Below are positions 32,109 through 41,508 of a DNA stretch of 64,000 bases, piece by piece (position 1 is the first letter of the stretch; every line of letters starts with the position of its first letter). The translations under genes were made by a program, and so were the position numbers. The notes under the pieces were generated by a model. The model was given only the letters and a program-made list of their open reading frames with translations. It was not told the DNA's origin and did no database searches. The stretch comes from Prolixibacteraceae bacterium (GTDB lineage Bacteria; Bacteroidota; Bacteroidia; Bacteroidales; Prolixibacteraceae), in contig DMSQ01000074.1 in assembly GCA_003457135.1 (NCBI GenBank), positions 50,149 through 114,148 of the forward strand, given 5' to 3'.

Positions 32109-33557
32109 TCATAGTTCTTTTCTCATTCGCGCGACCGGAATTCCGAGTTGTTCGCGGTATTTGGCTACGGTGCGGCGGGCAACGATGTACGATTTTTCTT
32201 TCAGGATCAAAGCCAGTTTTTCGTCGGTTACCGGGTGGCGTTTATCTTCGTTTGCAATACATACCTGAAGAATAGATTTAATTTCACGGGTCGAAACTTC
32301 CTCGCCGGTATCGGTTTGCATGCCTTCAGAAAAGAAATATTTCAAAGGGTAAATTCCGAAATGGGTCTGTATATATTTGCTGTTCGAAACACGCGAAATG
32401 GTCGAAATATCGAGCCCGGTCAAATCGGCAATATCTTTCAGGATCATGGGCTTAAGTTTGGTTTCGTCGCCTTCCTCAAAAAATTCCTTCTGAAACCTGA
32501 TGATTTCGGCCATGGTCACTGTCAGGGTATGCTGGCGTTGGCGAATAGCGTCGATGAACCATTTGGCCGAATCAAGTTTTTGTTTCATAAAAAGCATAGC
32601 CTCTTTCTTGTCCTTGGAGACCATTTTTTTATTTCCCGCATACGATCTCATCAGATCTAAGTAAGTACCGTTAAGTTGAAGATCAGGCACGTTTTTCTGG
32701 TTCAGGCTGAGCTGCAATTCTCCCTCCAGGTTATCGAGCAGAAAATCGGGTACAATTACCTGATTCGATTTGCTCATGGGATTGTTATATGAACTACCGG
32801 GCTTTGGGTTCAATTTGAGGATTTCATCAATGGCTTCTTTAAGCTCTTCTTCGGAGATATCATGTTTTTTAATGATCTTGTCGTAATGTTTTTTGGTAAA
32901 CTCCTCGAAATTTTCCTGAAGAATTTTAGATGCCAGGCAAGTGGAGTCTTTGCCTTTTTTACGCATGATCTGAAGTAGTAAACATTCCTGAAGGTCGCGC
33001 GCCCCAATTCCAGGAGGATCAAAATCCTGAATAATCTCCAGATAACGTTCGAGGTCTTCCAGTTTCACTTCAATGTTCTGGTGGAAGGCCAGATCGTCGG
33101 CGATGGAAAATAAACTGCGGCGTAAATATCCGTCTTCATCAATATTCCCGATGATATATTCAGCAATAAGTTTTTCTTCTTCATTCAGTTCCGAGAGGCC
33201 AAGCTGCTCAATCAGCGAATCATGGAAACTTACTCCTGAAGAGTAGGGCATATCCATTTGTTTGTCGTCTTTCGAATAATTATTGGTCGCCAGGCGGTAG
33301 TTTGGGATATCTTCTTCGTTCATGTAATCTTCCAGCGAAAACTCGTCATCCGATTGAGATTCGTCCGATTCATTGTCATAATTATCGTCGGTATCATCTC
33401 CTTCAATCAGTTCAAGGATCGGATTTTCTTCCAGTTCGCTTTTTATTCGTTGTTCGAGTTGCATAGCAGGTATCTCCAGCAACTTGATAACCTGTATCTG
33501 TTGTGGCGAAAGTTTCTGAAGTAACCTTTGCTGTAAGCTTAATCTCTGATCTGCCAT
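32109..33557 (-). CDS. rpoN: RNA polymerase sigma-54 factor
   Basis: This 482-residue protein has the sigma-54 layout: region I glutamine-rich helices (LSLQQRLLQKLSPQQIQVIKLLEIP), acidic region II, the core-binding region (FDPPGIGARDLQECLLLQ), the HTH (LKDIADLTGLDISTISRVSNSKYIQT) and the RpoN box YIVARRTVAKYREQLGIPVA close to the end. It directs transcription with enhancer-binding activators. It precedes the PAP2 gene, nearly overlapping it. Confidence 0.95.
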   Translation of the reverse strand: MADQRLSLQQRLLQKLSPQQIQVIKLLEIPAMQLEQRIKSELEENPILELIEGDDTDDNYDNESDESQSDDEFSLEDYMNEEDIPNYRLATNNYSKDDKQMDMPYSSGVSFHDSLIEQLGLSELNEEEKLIAEYIIGNIDEDGYLRRSLFSIADDLAFHQNIEVKLEDLERYLEIIQDFDPPGIGARDLQECLLLQIMRKKGKDSTCLASKILQENFEEFTKKHYDKIIKKHDISEEELKEAIDEILKLNPKPGSSYNNPMSKSNQVIVPDFLLDNLEGELQLSLNQKNVPDLQLNGTYLDLMRSYAGNKKMVSKDKKEAMLFMKQKLDSAKWFIDAIRQRQHTLTVTMAEIIRFQKEFFEEGDETKLKPMILKDIADLTGLDISTISRVSNSKYIQTHFGIYPLKYFFSEGMQTDTGEEVSTREIKSILQVCIANEDKRHPVTDEKLALILKEKSYIVARRTVAKYREQLGIPVARMRKEL

Positions 33558-33574
33558 TCGGATTCAACTTTTCT

Positions 33575-33582
33575 CAAAATTA
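33575..33582 (-). promoter_or_regulatory. TAnnTTTG -7 element of rpoN
   Basis: The minus strand reads TAATTTTG at 33582-33575, 18 bp upstream of the rpoN start codon. Confidence 0.4.
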
Positions 33583-33686
33583 CGATTTTTAATCGAATGG
33601 TCTATCTTCTACTTTCAAAAAGAGTAATTGGATCAGACTTGTGGCTTAACCGGTCTGTTACAAATAGTAATAAAAAGACTTAATAA

Positions 33687-35162
33687 TCAGAACTCATGAT
33701 ATTCTTTCAGCATGCGTCCATCATCTTTGACTTTTCGTAATTTTTTGGGTTTATGGTATGGAAATTCCTCTGTTGGATTACGGTAAAGATCTCTTTTCCT
33801 GAAAAGATAAAAACATGTTCCAAAGCTTAAACCTGAAAATTCTGAAACTGAAGGCGCCAGAAATGACAAGAGATTTTCAGTACCCAGGTATACTTGTCCG
33901 AAATCGCGGTTCAATAATATGGCCAAAGGAATGTTGCTGTACGTATTACCAATGATGGAATATCCGGTATTGACCGTCAGATTTTTGTCTAAATCAAAGC
34001 TGGCAGTAAGCGATAGAGTATGGTGATTCAGATCCTTCATCAGGATATACCGGTCAACTAAATTAAGTTTAACTTCCGGAAGAATCTGGTAATTAATACC
34101 TGCATAAAAAGTAATTGGTATTGATGTAGAAAAGGGAGTTTTTACCTGTGTCAATTTAAATTCATAAGAACTAGCGTCCATGAAAGAAATACTGTCGGAG
34201 GTTTTGGTTATGATTTCTGAACCTTTATCATATCCATTTGTAAAGCTTGATGGTTTGAAGCTATACATGCCATCAAAATTCTTTGAATTCAGATTTGATT
34301 TCCAGCTTATTTTTCCAAGATCAATTACACTCATCGAAAGTGATAGTTTGGGCGTAATTTGATATTTAAACCCCAGATCTATTCCAAATCCGGGATTTCC
34401 GGAATTCATTAAATAGTTTTTTAATGATGACTTTGAAATACCCGGAATGCTTGTTGTTGTTCCATCATTGTTTAAAATAGTTTCTTCGGGCATTGACAAG
34501 TTTCCTTTACCCCATGTTTTTAAGAAGTATTTGTCCGATTGATTCTGAATTGAACCGGCAATTTCAGAAGAGAAAACTCCTTTGCCAAAGTATAATTTTG
34601 CCCTGATTCCGGCTGAAAGTTTATGATGTCCAGGCAGCAATGAATACCCTATACTGTATTCCCTGAAGTGCAAAAACAAGGCTGGAATTCGTTGTACATC
34701 ATCGAGGATTACACTTCTTACCTCCGGCAAAATCATAAATTCGCTAACCGGGCCTTTTACTGAAGCTGAAAATGCTATATTTTCCATAATCCGGAAATTC
34801 AGGAAGCCCATCTTTGAGCGAAAAGTAAAGGTCAATAATTCATCTTCCAATTTTTGATAAAAAGTTGGACGATTGATCATACTTTTAACAAGATCGATGT
34901 ATTCATTATCTTCATTAATTCCTGAAAGTAATTTGGATACCAGGTTTTGAATTTCATTCTGATTGTTAAATCCGAAATTAGTTCCGGCCAGTGGAAAAAT
35001 GCTGAAGGTGAATTGTTCTTTTGAAGTTAAAAAGGCAGGATTATAATTGGACGAATTAAATTGATTTTCGATGGGATAAAAAGCCATGTTGGTTTGAGCT
35101 TTAACATGTAATGTCAAAACTATTTGAAATAGGAGCAGAATAATTATTCGTATGCCTTTCAT
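33687..35162 (-). CDS. DUF5723 family outer-membrane protein, paralog B
   Basis: The 491-residue protein has a signal peptide (MKGIRIIILLLFQIVLTLHVKAQ) and then a long series of amphipathic strands. It begins MAFYPIENQFNSSNYNPAFLT, with later LSAGIRAKLYFGKGVF, FGIDLGFKYQITPKLSLSMSVIDLGKISWK and LTVNTGYSIIGNTYSNIPLAILLNRDFGQVYLGTENLLSF motifs, as in FadL-like or DUF5723 barrels. It is clearly homologous to its neighbour at 35240-36718 along its length. ATG at 35162 is preferred; the longer start adds a non-signal leader. Confidence 0.72.
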   Translation of the reverse strand: MKGIRIIILLLFQIVLTLHVKAQTNMAFYPIENQFNSSNYNPAFLTSKEQFTFSIFPLAGTNFGFNNQNEIQNLVSKLLSGINEDNEYIDLVKSMINRPTFYQKLEDELLTFTFRSKMGFLNFRIMENIAFSASVKGPVSEFMILPEVRSVILDDVQRIPALFLHFREYSIGYSLLPGHHKLSAGIRAKLYFGKGVFSSEIAGSIQNQSDKYFLKTWGKGNLSMPEETILNNDGTTTSIPGISKSSLKNYLMNSGNPGFGIDLGFKYQITPKLSLSMSVIDLGKISWKSNLNSKNFDGMYSFKPSSFTNGYDKGSEIITKTSDSISFMDASSYEFKLTQVKTPFSTSIPITFYAGINYQILPEVKLNLVDRYILMKDLNHHTLSLTASFDLDKNLTVNTGYSIIGNTYSNIPLAILLNRDFGQVYLGTENLLSFLAPSVSEFSGLSFGTCFYLFRKRDLYRNPTEEFPYHKPKKLRKVKDDGRMLKEYHEF

Positions 35163-35239
35163 ATCCAGTTTTCTGAAACTTGATCTCATATATCCACAAA
35201 CGTCATCCATCTGGTTTTATTCTTTACACTTCAAATTAT

Positions 35240-36718
35240 TCAGTTTTTAGGGTAGTTATTATAAATTAAACCTTTTTTGCCGACTGATTTGGGTTTCTTT
35301 TCTTTAAAATAGGGCAGATATTCCAATTGTGGTTTATATTTAGACGAATATTGAAATAAGAAAAAGCTGGTACCGAAAGTTATTCCTGAAAAATCGGAGA
35401 AGGTTGGAAACATGAATGACAGAAAATTATCAGTACCGATAAACGATTGACTATGATTCCTTGTATAAAGTATGACCAAAGGCATATTTGTGAAAGAATT
35501 GCCGATGATGGAATAACCTGAAGTAATTTCCATCTTTTTGCTTACCTTATAGCTAGCCGTTAATGAAATACTGTTTTGATTTAATCCTTTCGAACTGATA
35601 TATCTGTCAACCAATCCTAAGTTTAAGCCGGAGTTGATCTGATATTGAAGCCCTGTAAAAAAGATGGTTGGTAAAGAAGTCGAATAAGGTGTCTGATCGG
35701 TTGTAATTTTAAATAATTCGTTCAAATTCACTTTTTCTGTGGAAAAATCGGGAGTTTTAGTAATAAAACCGGCTCCGCTTGTATCAATAAATTTCAAAGG
35801 AAACTTGTAATCGCCTTTAAAATTCAAGTTACTTATGTTGTGTTTCCAGGTAATTTTTCCTAAATCAGTTATGCTGGCCGAAAAACCCAGTTGAGGGGTA
35901 ATTTGATAATTTATCCCTAAATCAATACCTGTCCCCATATTTTTTGAATTAAACAGATAATTGGCTACAGTGAAATCATCAGACATGGTGCCCGATGATA
36001 GAAGTGAGTCGGAATTTTGGACTAAATTTATTGGCGCTGAGAGTCTGGCAGGGCCATAAGTCTTTAGTAAAAAGTGGCCATTATTTTCTTCCAGGCCACC
36101 CTGAACATCAGAAAACACATTGGATTTGCCGAAATAGAATTTGGCCCTGAATCCAATAGTCAGTTTGTTTTTTATCATTTCTTTTCCGTAACCCAGACTG
36201 TATTCCCGGTAATAAACTGCATTTGCCGGGAAAGCTTGTCTTTGATTGGTTGCAAGGGTTTTAATTGCAGGATTCATCAGAAACCCGGAAAAGTTTCCTT
36301 TAAAATTGCCCATAATCTGTTCAACTTCTTTAATCCGAAAGTCAAAAGAACCCCAATCGGAGTTGTGTCCAAAAATTAGGATTGGTATTTCCATTCGCTG
36401 ATAGAACAAATCGCGTTTTAGCAGACTCTTGAATACAACCTGAAAATCCTCTTTAGTAGGTGTGCCTGTTAAAAATTGTTTGAGCATATCCTTGATGATC
36501 GTCTGATTGTTATAACCGACACTCATTCCTGCCAATGGGAAAACACTGAAGGTAAATTTCTGCTGATAAGTTAGAAATGCAGGATTAAAATTAGATGAGT
36601 TAAACTGGTCATGGGTGTGATAAAAACCCAGATTGGACTGAGCCTTACTTAGTAATGCTATCACTAACATTATCGCCAAAAAAACCACTTCACGCTTTAT
36701 TTTAATTCCCACTTTCAT
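35240..36718 (-). CDS. DUF5723 family outer-membrane protein, paralog A
   Basis: The 492-residue protein has a signal peptide and the same strand series as the downstream paralog: LGFYHTHDQFNSSNFNPAFLT, LTIGFRAKFYFGKSNVF, GTGIDLGINYQITPQLGFSASITDLGKITWK, ITSGYSIIGNSFTNMPLVIL. It lies 26 bp downstream of the nucleotidyltransferase gene and 77 bp upstream of paralog B, all on one strand, so all four may be an operon with the kinase gene. The function is unknown. Confidence 0.72.
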   Translation of the reverse strand: MKVGIKIKREVVFLAIMLVIALLSKAQSNLGFYHTHDQFNSSNFNPAFLTYQQKFTFSVFPLAGMSVGYNNQTIIKDMLKQFLTGTPTKEDFQVVFKSLLKRDLFYQRMEIPILIFGHNSDWGSFDFRIKEVEQIMGNFKGNFSGFLMNPAIKTLATNQRQAFPANAVYYREYSLGYGKEMIKNKLTIGFRAKFYFGKSNVFSDVQGGLEENNGHFLLKTYGPARLSAPINLVQNSDSLLSSGTMSDDFTVANYLFNSKNMGTGIDLGINYQITPQLGFSASITDLGKITWKHNISNLNFKGDYKFPLKFIDTSGAGFITKTPDFSTEKVNLNELFKITTDQTPYSTSLPTIFFTGLQYQINSGLNLGLVDRYISSKGLNQNSISLTASYKVSKKMEITSGYSIIGNSFTNMPLVILYTRNHSQSFIGTDNFLSFMFPTFSDFSGITFGTSFFLFQYSSKYKPQLEYLPYFKEKKPKSVGKKGLIYNNYPKN

Positions 36719-36744
36719 AAATCAAATATACTTAATCTGGCAGG

Positions 36745-37857
36745 TTATTTTTTACGCGAGAAAAAATCAACGTATGTATATATATGATTTTTATACCAAT
36801 GTCGGTTTGATAATCGCCGGATAAGCGATCGCCTCATTTCTCCGGAATAAAATGATTTGACAATCTGCATCAGGTATTTGTTTATCCGATCAGTCATATA
36901 AACAAGGCTTTTGTTGGTTCGGTAGATCGTATATGATCTGAGGTTCAAATCATTTTTAATAGCAAACAATCTGGATGTTAAAGTCTCATGATGTGGAAAT
37001 AAATCAGGCACGTTAAATGCTTTTCGGGCAAATAAAAAATAAGAAATAGCTTTACTCTTGTGTTGAATAAACGGGATGGTTTGTGAAATGTCGGTTCGTT
37101 TGGTTAGCAGGTAAAGATCATATAGATCGCGCAGAGGAACAAGTCCATAGCTGTATCCTTTGTCTGAAAGCTGAGAGTGGATAAAATTGTGGATAACCTT
37201 ATGCTTATCAGAAAGAACAAAACAGGAAAAACCTATGTTTATGGCTTTCTTTTCCTGATCAATAAGGTCGGTATTGTACATTTTAGTGTATTCAATCCGG
37301 ACAGGGAGCCGGTGGATTTCGACATCTACCGGCATACCTTTTTTAAATAACCTTGGATAATGCTTCATATCCTTCACCTCGAAGTAATCTGGATTATCAT
37401 GAAAATATCCATCATTTTCCAATATTTGGGCTGCCCTTAAATAATCATCTTCCGAAACGAGCAGGTCAATATCACCTATCATTCGCTCTCCGGTACTGCT
37501 GTATAGATTATCCAGTATGTTTCCGGTACCTTTTAACAGGGTTGGATAAATTTCATGTTTATTTAAATGGTACATGATTTCCTGAACCTGTTTCAGAATC
37601 TTTTCATTTCGGTTGAGGTTTAAATGATAAACCTCAACCAGAAATTCAGCTAATCCGTTGGGTAAATGAGGAAGAATATCGTGTGAAATGAATTTTAGAT
37701 AGATTACAGGTAAAACCAGATGATTACTGCATAACCGAACGAAGTTTTGACTGTTTGTCTCATCAGAAATAATCCGGATAATTTCCTCTTTGAAATCAGG
37801 ATGATCATCCAAACTCAGGCACTTGGCGGCAAAAAAGAATAATTCCTTGTTAGTCAT
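36745..37857 (-). CDS. NTP_transf_5-type nucleotidyltransferase
   Basis: The 370-residue protein has the nucleotidyltransferase core YPTLLKGTGNILDNLY (Lys near residue 109) and ERMIGDIDLLVSEDDY (Asp 129 and 131), followed by PVDVEIHRLP and a helical C-terminal part; this is the PF14907 family. Members are often encoded next to PqqD-like proteins and HPr kinase-like enzymes in peptide-modification (for example lasso-type) loci. Its start overlaps the kinase stop by 8 bp. A longer start at 37881 is in frame but less likely. Confidence 0.78.
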   Translation of the reverse strand: MTNKELFFFAAKCLSLDDHPDFKEEIIRIISDETNSQNFVRLCSNHLVLPVIYLKFISHDILPHLPNGLAEFLVEVYHLNLNRNEKILKQVQEIMYHLNKHEIYPTLLKGTGNILDNLYSSTGERMIGDIDLLVSEDDYLRAAQILENDGYFHDNPDYFEVKDMKHYPRLFKKGMPVDVEIHRLPVRIEYTKMYNTDLIDQEKKAINIGFSCFVLSDKHKVIHNFIHSQLSDKGYSYGLVPLRDLYDLYLLTKRTDISQTIPFIQHKSKAISYFLFARKAFNVPDLFPHHETLTSRLFAIKNDLNLRSYTIYRTNKSLVYMTDRINKYLMQIVKSFYSGEMRRSLIRRLSNRHWYKNHIYTYVDFFSRKK

Positions 37858-38995
37858 GATCAAAAAGTTTGGAAATTGCATCCAGCGCCTTCTCGTTGTT
37901 GGAATAGGTGAGTTGATAAAATGACCATTGAGCTACCTGATCCATGAAAATACTTGCATTTCCAGGATTAGGCAATATCCATGATTGATCGATCAGCAAT
38001 TTGATGGCCTTAAATTGATCAGCTTTTTTAAACTCAAATTCGACAGTTGGATCATATCTGACCGATATAATTTCCTTAACAGGATAAGCCATTTTAGAAA
38101 GTTCAGTACCATGTTTAGGAGATAAATAACGCACAGTTTTCCGGGATGAAATATGTTTCATCGGAATTTGCACAAGGTGGGGATAATGCAATGATAATAC
38201 TTCCATTGCACCTTGCTTGACTGACATTGCGGTAGGAAATGGCCAGGCCCGGATCAAGTTTCGGTCGATTGGAACAAAATCGTCAGAAACCAACTGAAAC
38301 CCAATACCCTGCAGCATTGCAGCCATGGTCGTTTTACCGCTGCCAGATTCGGCTGGAATAAGAATAGTTTTTCGACCATTGGTTATGGCAGAAGCATGTA
38401 CCGTCATTAACCAGAAATCATTGGTTTTATCGAACATCTCATTAATCATGCACATGTAGATAAATCCAATAAGCCGGTCAGTTTCATCATGTGACCAAAC
38501 CTCTTTTACTTCGCCGTTGAGGCGGAATACAGTTTTATCCTGATATTCAAACAACTCAAAGCGAGATATTCTGGTGTTTTTTTTATTGGTTTCGAGATAG
38601 CTGATTAACGGGTGCAGATAGGATTCAAATCGTTGATTTTCGACTGAGAATTCTATCAGTTTATCAGCAAACAGGTAACGGCGGGTTGAGAAAGGTTTAA
38701 ATTTTTTTGTTTTTAACTGAATTGGATAGTTCTCTGCACGAATTATCATCTCAGCAGGCTTATTCATCAGCTTAATGTTCGACCTGATGTCGTTCACGAA
38801 TTGAAGGCTTTCATCCATCGAAAGCCCATAACGCAGGGCGAAATCAGAAGCTATGGTTTCTGCTTTGTATCGTTTGACTGTTTTCCTGAAAACATACCAG
38901 GCAGGTTCTTCAAGCTGAGTATATAAATTGCTGTTTTGAAACCAGACCAGATAGGTCTGTCCAATCCTTTTTTTTATGAATGGAATGGTTGGCAT
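37850..38995 (-). CDS. HPr-kinase-like protein with PqqD-like N-terminal domain
   Basis: The 381-residue protein has two parts. Residues about 20-75 (LEEPAWYVFRKTV...SDFALRYGLSMDESLQFVNDI) look like a PqqD-type wHTH, the RiPP recognition element. Residues about 195-380 have HASAIT, P-loop PAESGSGKTTMAAML (K221), VSDDFVPID, and AWPFPTAMSV, as in HPr kinase/phosphorylase-like enzymes. Such kinases phosphorylate peptides in some RiPP clusters. It is first in a likely operon with the nucleotidyltransferase. It is divergent from a small exported peptide gene. Confidence 0.72.
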   Translation of the reverse strand: MPTIPFIKKRIGQTYLVWFQNSNLYTQLEEPAWYVFRKTVKRYKAETIASDFALRYGLSMDESLQFVNDIRSNIKLMNKPAEMIIRAENYPIQLKTKKFKPFSTRRYLFADKLIEFSVENQRFESYLHPLISYLETNKKNTRISRFELFEYQDKTVFRLNGEVKEVWSHDETDRLIGFIYMCMINEMFDKTNDFWLMTVHASAITNGRKTILIPAESGSGKTTMAAMLQGIGFQLVSDDFVPIDRNLIRAWPFPTAMSVKQGAMEVLSLHYPHLVQIPMKHISSRKTVRYLSPKHGTELSKMAYPVKEIISVRYDPTVEFEFKKADQFKAIKLLIDQSWILPNPGNASIFMDQVAQWSFYQLTYSNNEKALDAISKLFDHD

Positions 38996-39621
38996 TCTAT
39001 TTTTTATGGAAGATAATTATTCAATTATAATTTTCTAAATATATAAACAAATAAATTAAGAATTATTCTGGGATTCATCATTTTTGGATATGTCACAACT
39101 ATTTGTATATCTGATTTATAAGGCATGTGTGGTTTAATTATTTGGGTACATTATTATCATTGTTTTTGATTCAGAGTAAAAAATGTATAAAAATTCTAAT
39201 TATTTTCTTGTTTTTCTAGAAAATTCATTATCTTTAATCCGAAAATCTCATTTCATTAGTCTTTTCAAAATTTGAAAAATAATTTTTTATGTGACGATTG
39301 AATTTAGATTTAATACTTTATACTGATTTCTACTAATAAAAAAACATTGTTATCATCAAATTGATGTGGGTAACAATAGCTTTGCTGTATAAACCCTGGC
39401 CTTAAATCTCAATATTTCAATTCTATTATTCCAAATACTACCAGCTAAATAATTTCTATTTCGCAAATAATTTTATTTGGAACAAATAACCAATTCAGAT
39501 TGATAAATTTTACAGGAAGTATCTGAAATAGGCAAGATGTAATAGATATTGAAAAACCGGAAAGAAAAAGAATTATTATAAACAGGTAAATTTTTGAATT
39601 AACAAACAAAAAACGAAGGAG
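38996..39621. other. Long AT-rich divergent intergenic region
   Basis: These 626 bp separate the kinase gene and the small peptide gene. I see no reading frame of note and no exact TAnnTTTG with a good -33. An AT-only palindrome (39262-39278, arms TTTTCAAA/TTTGAAAA) is present but expected in such sequence. A long untranslated leader for the peptide gene is possible. Confidence 0.5.
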
Positions 39622-39876
39622 ATGAAGAAAGAGATCGAAATTTTGGCAAAGAAAGCGGTTACAGATATTGCAAGTAAACCAATATCCCGCAAAGAGGCAA
39701 TTAAAAAAACCGGCTACATGGCTGTTTCGGCTGCAACAATGATGCTTTTACTGAGTAATCCGGCTGAAGCAAAAAATGACAAAGGCCCAAAAGGAAGTTA
39801 TAAAAATACTAACGATCAAAGTGTAAATCAAGGAGCTACGAAAGGTGGTTCCAAAGATGGCGGGATTTGGAAATAA
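39622..39876 (+). CDS. Small exported peptide, possible modification-system precursor
   Basis: The 84-residue product has a Tat-like but not twin-Arg signal (PISRKEAIKKTGYMAVSAATM then MLLLSNPAEA), which could be cleaved after AEA at about residue 50. The remaining 34 residues are Gly-, Lys-, Asn- and Ser-rich (KNDKGPKGSYKN; KGGSKDGGIWK), with no Cys. An AAGGAG sequence directly abuts the ATG, too close for normal SD spacing. Its divergent position next to a PqqD-like kinase and nucleotidyltransferase suggests a modified peptide; this is inferred. A strong terminator follows. Confidence 0.6.
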   Translation: MKKEIEILAKKAVTDIASKPISRKEAIKKTGYMAVSAATMMLLLSNPAEAKNDKGPKGSYKNTNDQSVNQGATKGGSKDGGIWK

Positions 39877-39895
39877 GATTAGTCTGGTTTTTAAT

Positions 39896-39937
39896 AAAAA
39901 GGCCTGAAATCAACTCAATGATTTCAGGCCTTTTTTT
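39896..39937. terminator. Bidirectional terminator between peptide gene and asnS
   Basis: GGCCTGAAATCA (39901-39912) pairs exactly with TGATTTCAGGCC (39919-39930) around a 6-base loop. The stem is flanked by AAAAA on the left and TTTTTTT on the right, so it has a T-run in both directions. It ends the peptide gene (20 bp after its stop) and, on the minus strand, asnS. Confidence 0.85.
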
Positions 39938-39956
39938 CTGGCTGATAAATTGTTTA

Positions 39957-41393
39957 CTAAAACTCAGCGTTTTTTGGGGTTCTTGGAAAAGCAATCACAT
40001 CGCGGATGTTGCCCATTCCGGTCACAAACAAAATGAATCTCTCAAATCCCAACCCAAAACCGCTGTGAGGCACAGTTCCAAACCGGCGGGTATCGAGGTA
40101 CCAATCCATTTCATGTATCGGAATTCCCATTTCATCCATGCGTTTTACCAGTTTGTCGTAATCTTCTTCACGCTGCGAACCTCCTATGATTTCGCCGATT
40201 CCGGGGAACAGCACATCCATAGCCGAAACCGTTTTCTCATCAGCATTCTGTTTCATGTAGAACGCTTTAATGTCTTTCGGGTAATTGATCAGGATTACCG
40301 GTTTTTTGAAATGTTTTTCGACCAAATAACGTTCGTGTTCACTTTGTAAATCGGTTCCCCAATCAACCGGGTACTGAAATTTTCCTTTTTTATAAGTTTT
40401 CGAGTCTTTCAGGATATCAATGGCTTCGGTATATGTTAACCGTATAAAATCGTTTTCCAAAACAAACCGTAGTTTTTCTACCAGTTCCATCGAACGTTCA
40501 TCCATTGGTTTGTTCTTTTCTTCTTCCTGAAGTCGTTTGCTCAGAAATTCCAAATCGTCCATGCAATTGTCAAGTGCATCTTTGATCAGGCTTTTCAGGA
40601 AATCTTCAGCCAAATCCATGTTATCCTGAAGTTCATAAAAAGCCATTTCGGGCTCAATCATCCAGAACTCGGCCAGATGGCGGGCTGTATTCGAATTTTC
40701 GGCACGGAATGTTGGTCCGAAAGTATAAACTTCGCTCAATGCAGTTGCACCAAGTTCGCCTTCCAACTGGCCCGAAACAGTCAGGTTGGTTGCTTTTCCG
40801 AAGAAATCCTGTGAATAATCAATGGAGCCATCTTCCAGCAATGGTGGGTTTTTAGCATCAAGCGTCGAAACGCGGAACATTTGTCCGGCGCCTTCGGCGT
40901 CTGAACCGGTAATGATTGGAGTATGTAAATAAACAAACCCTTTTTTGTTAAAATAGTTATGGATGGCAAACGCCATGGCATGTCGAATTCGGAAAATAGC
41001 GCTGAAAGTGGCTGTCCGGAAACGCAAATGGGCGTTTTCGCGTAAAAATTCAAGGCTATGTTTTTTTGGCTGGATCGGGTATTTATCCGGATCAGATTTG
41101 CCATAGATCACTATTTCGGTGGCATTCAGCTCAACAGACTGGCCGCTTCCCTGCGAGGCTACCAATTCGCCTTTAATTCCCAGGGCAGCGCTGGTATTAA
41201 TATCTTTCAGTAATTCTTCACCAAATCGTTCAACGTCTGCAACTACCTGAAGGTTATGAATGGTTGAGCCATCGTTTAGCGCAATAAAATTAACATTTTT
41301 GCTACCCCTCTTGGTTCGTACCCAACCTTTAACAACTACCTCTTGTCCAATTAATATGCCTTGAAGGATTTCCTTTATTTTCACCCGGTTCAT
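39957..41393 (-). CDS. asnS: Asparagine--tRNA ligase
   Basis: The 478-residue class IIb synthetase has the OB anticodon domain (VVVKGWVRTKRGSKNVNFIALNDGS), motif 2 TFGPTFRAENSNTARHLAEFWMIEPEMAF, and motif 3 GFGLGFERFILFVTGMGNIRDVIAFPRTPKNAEF at the C-terminus. It charges tRNA-Asn. A tRNA-Asn gene is 1.2 kb away on the other strand. A -7 element TATTTTTG is at 41433-41426. Confidence 0.96.
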   Translation of the reverse strand: MNRVKIKEILQGILIGQEVVVKGWVRTKRGSKNVNFIALNDGSTIHNLQVVADVERFGEELLKDINTSAALGIKGELVASQGSGQSVELNATEIVIYGKSDPDKYPIQPKKHSLEFLRENAHLRFRTATFSAIFRIRHAMAFAIHNYFNKKGFVYLHTPIITGSDAEGAGQMFRVSTLDAKNPPLLEDGSIDYSQDFFGKATNLTVSGQLEGELGATALSEVYTFGPTFRAENSNTARHLAEFWMIEPEMAFYELQDNMDLAEDFLKSLIKDALDNCMDDLEFLSKRLQEEEKNKPMDERSMELVEKLRFVLENDFIRLTYTEAIDILKDSKTYKKGKFQYPVDWGTDLQSEHERYLVEKHFKKPVILINYPKDIKAFYMKQNADEKTVSAMDVLFPGIGEIIGGSQREEDYDKLVKRMDEMGIPIHEMDWYLDTRRFGTVPHSGFGLGFERFILFVTGMGNIRDVIAFPRTPKNAEF

Positions 41394-41425
41394 GCTGTGC
41401 GTTGTTTTTCTATTTGTGAAGTGTA

Positions 41426-41433
41426 CAAAAATA
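41426..41433 (-). promoter_or_regulatory. TAnnTTTG -7 element of asnS
   Basis: The minus strand reads TATTTTTG at 41433-41426, 33 bp upstream of the asnS start codon; no clear -33 box. Confidence 0.4.
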
Positions 41434-41508
41434 TGTTTTTATAATTGATAACACCGTGGAGAATACTAAAATGCCTTTCAGAATATAAAAATTTAAGATT
41501 CTGAAGGA

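Noticed and set aside
39262..39278. Perfect AT-only palindrome TTTTCAAAATTTGAAAA
   Set aside because: Such palindromes are expected by chance in a 626-bp stretch this rich in A and T.
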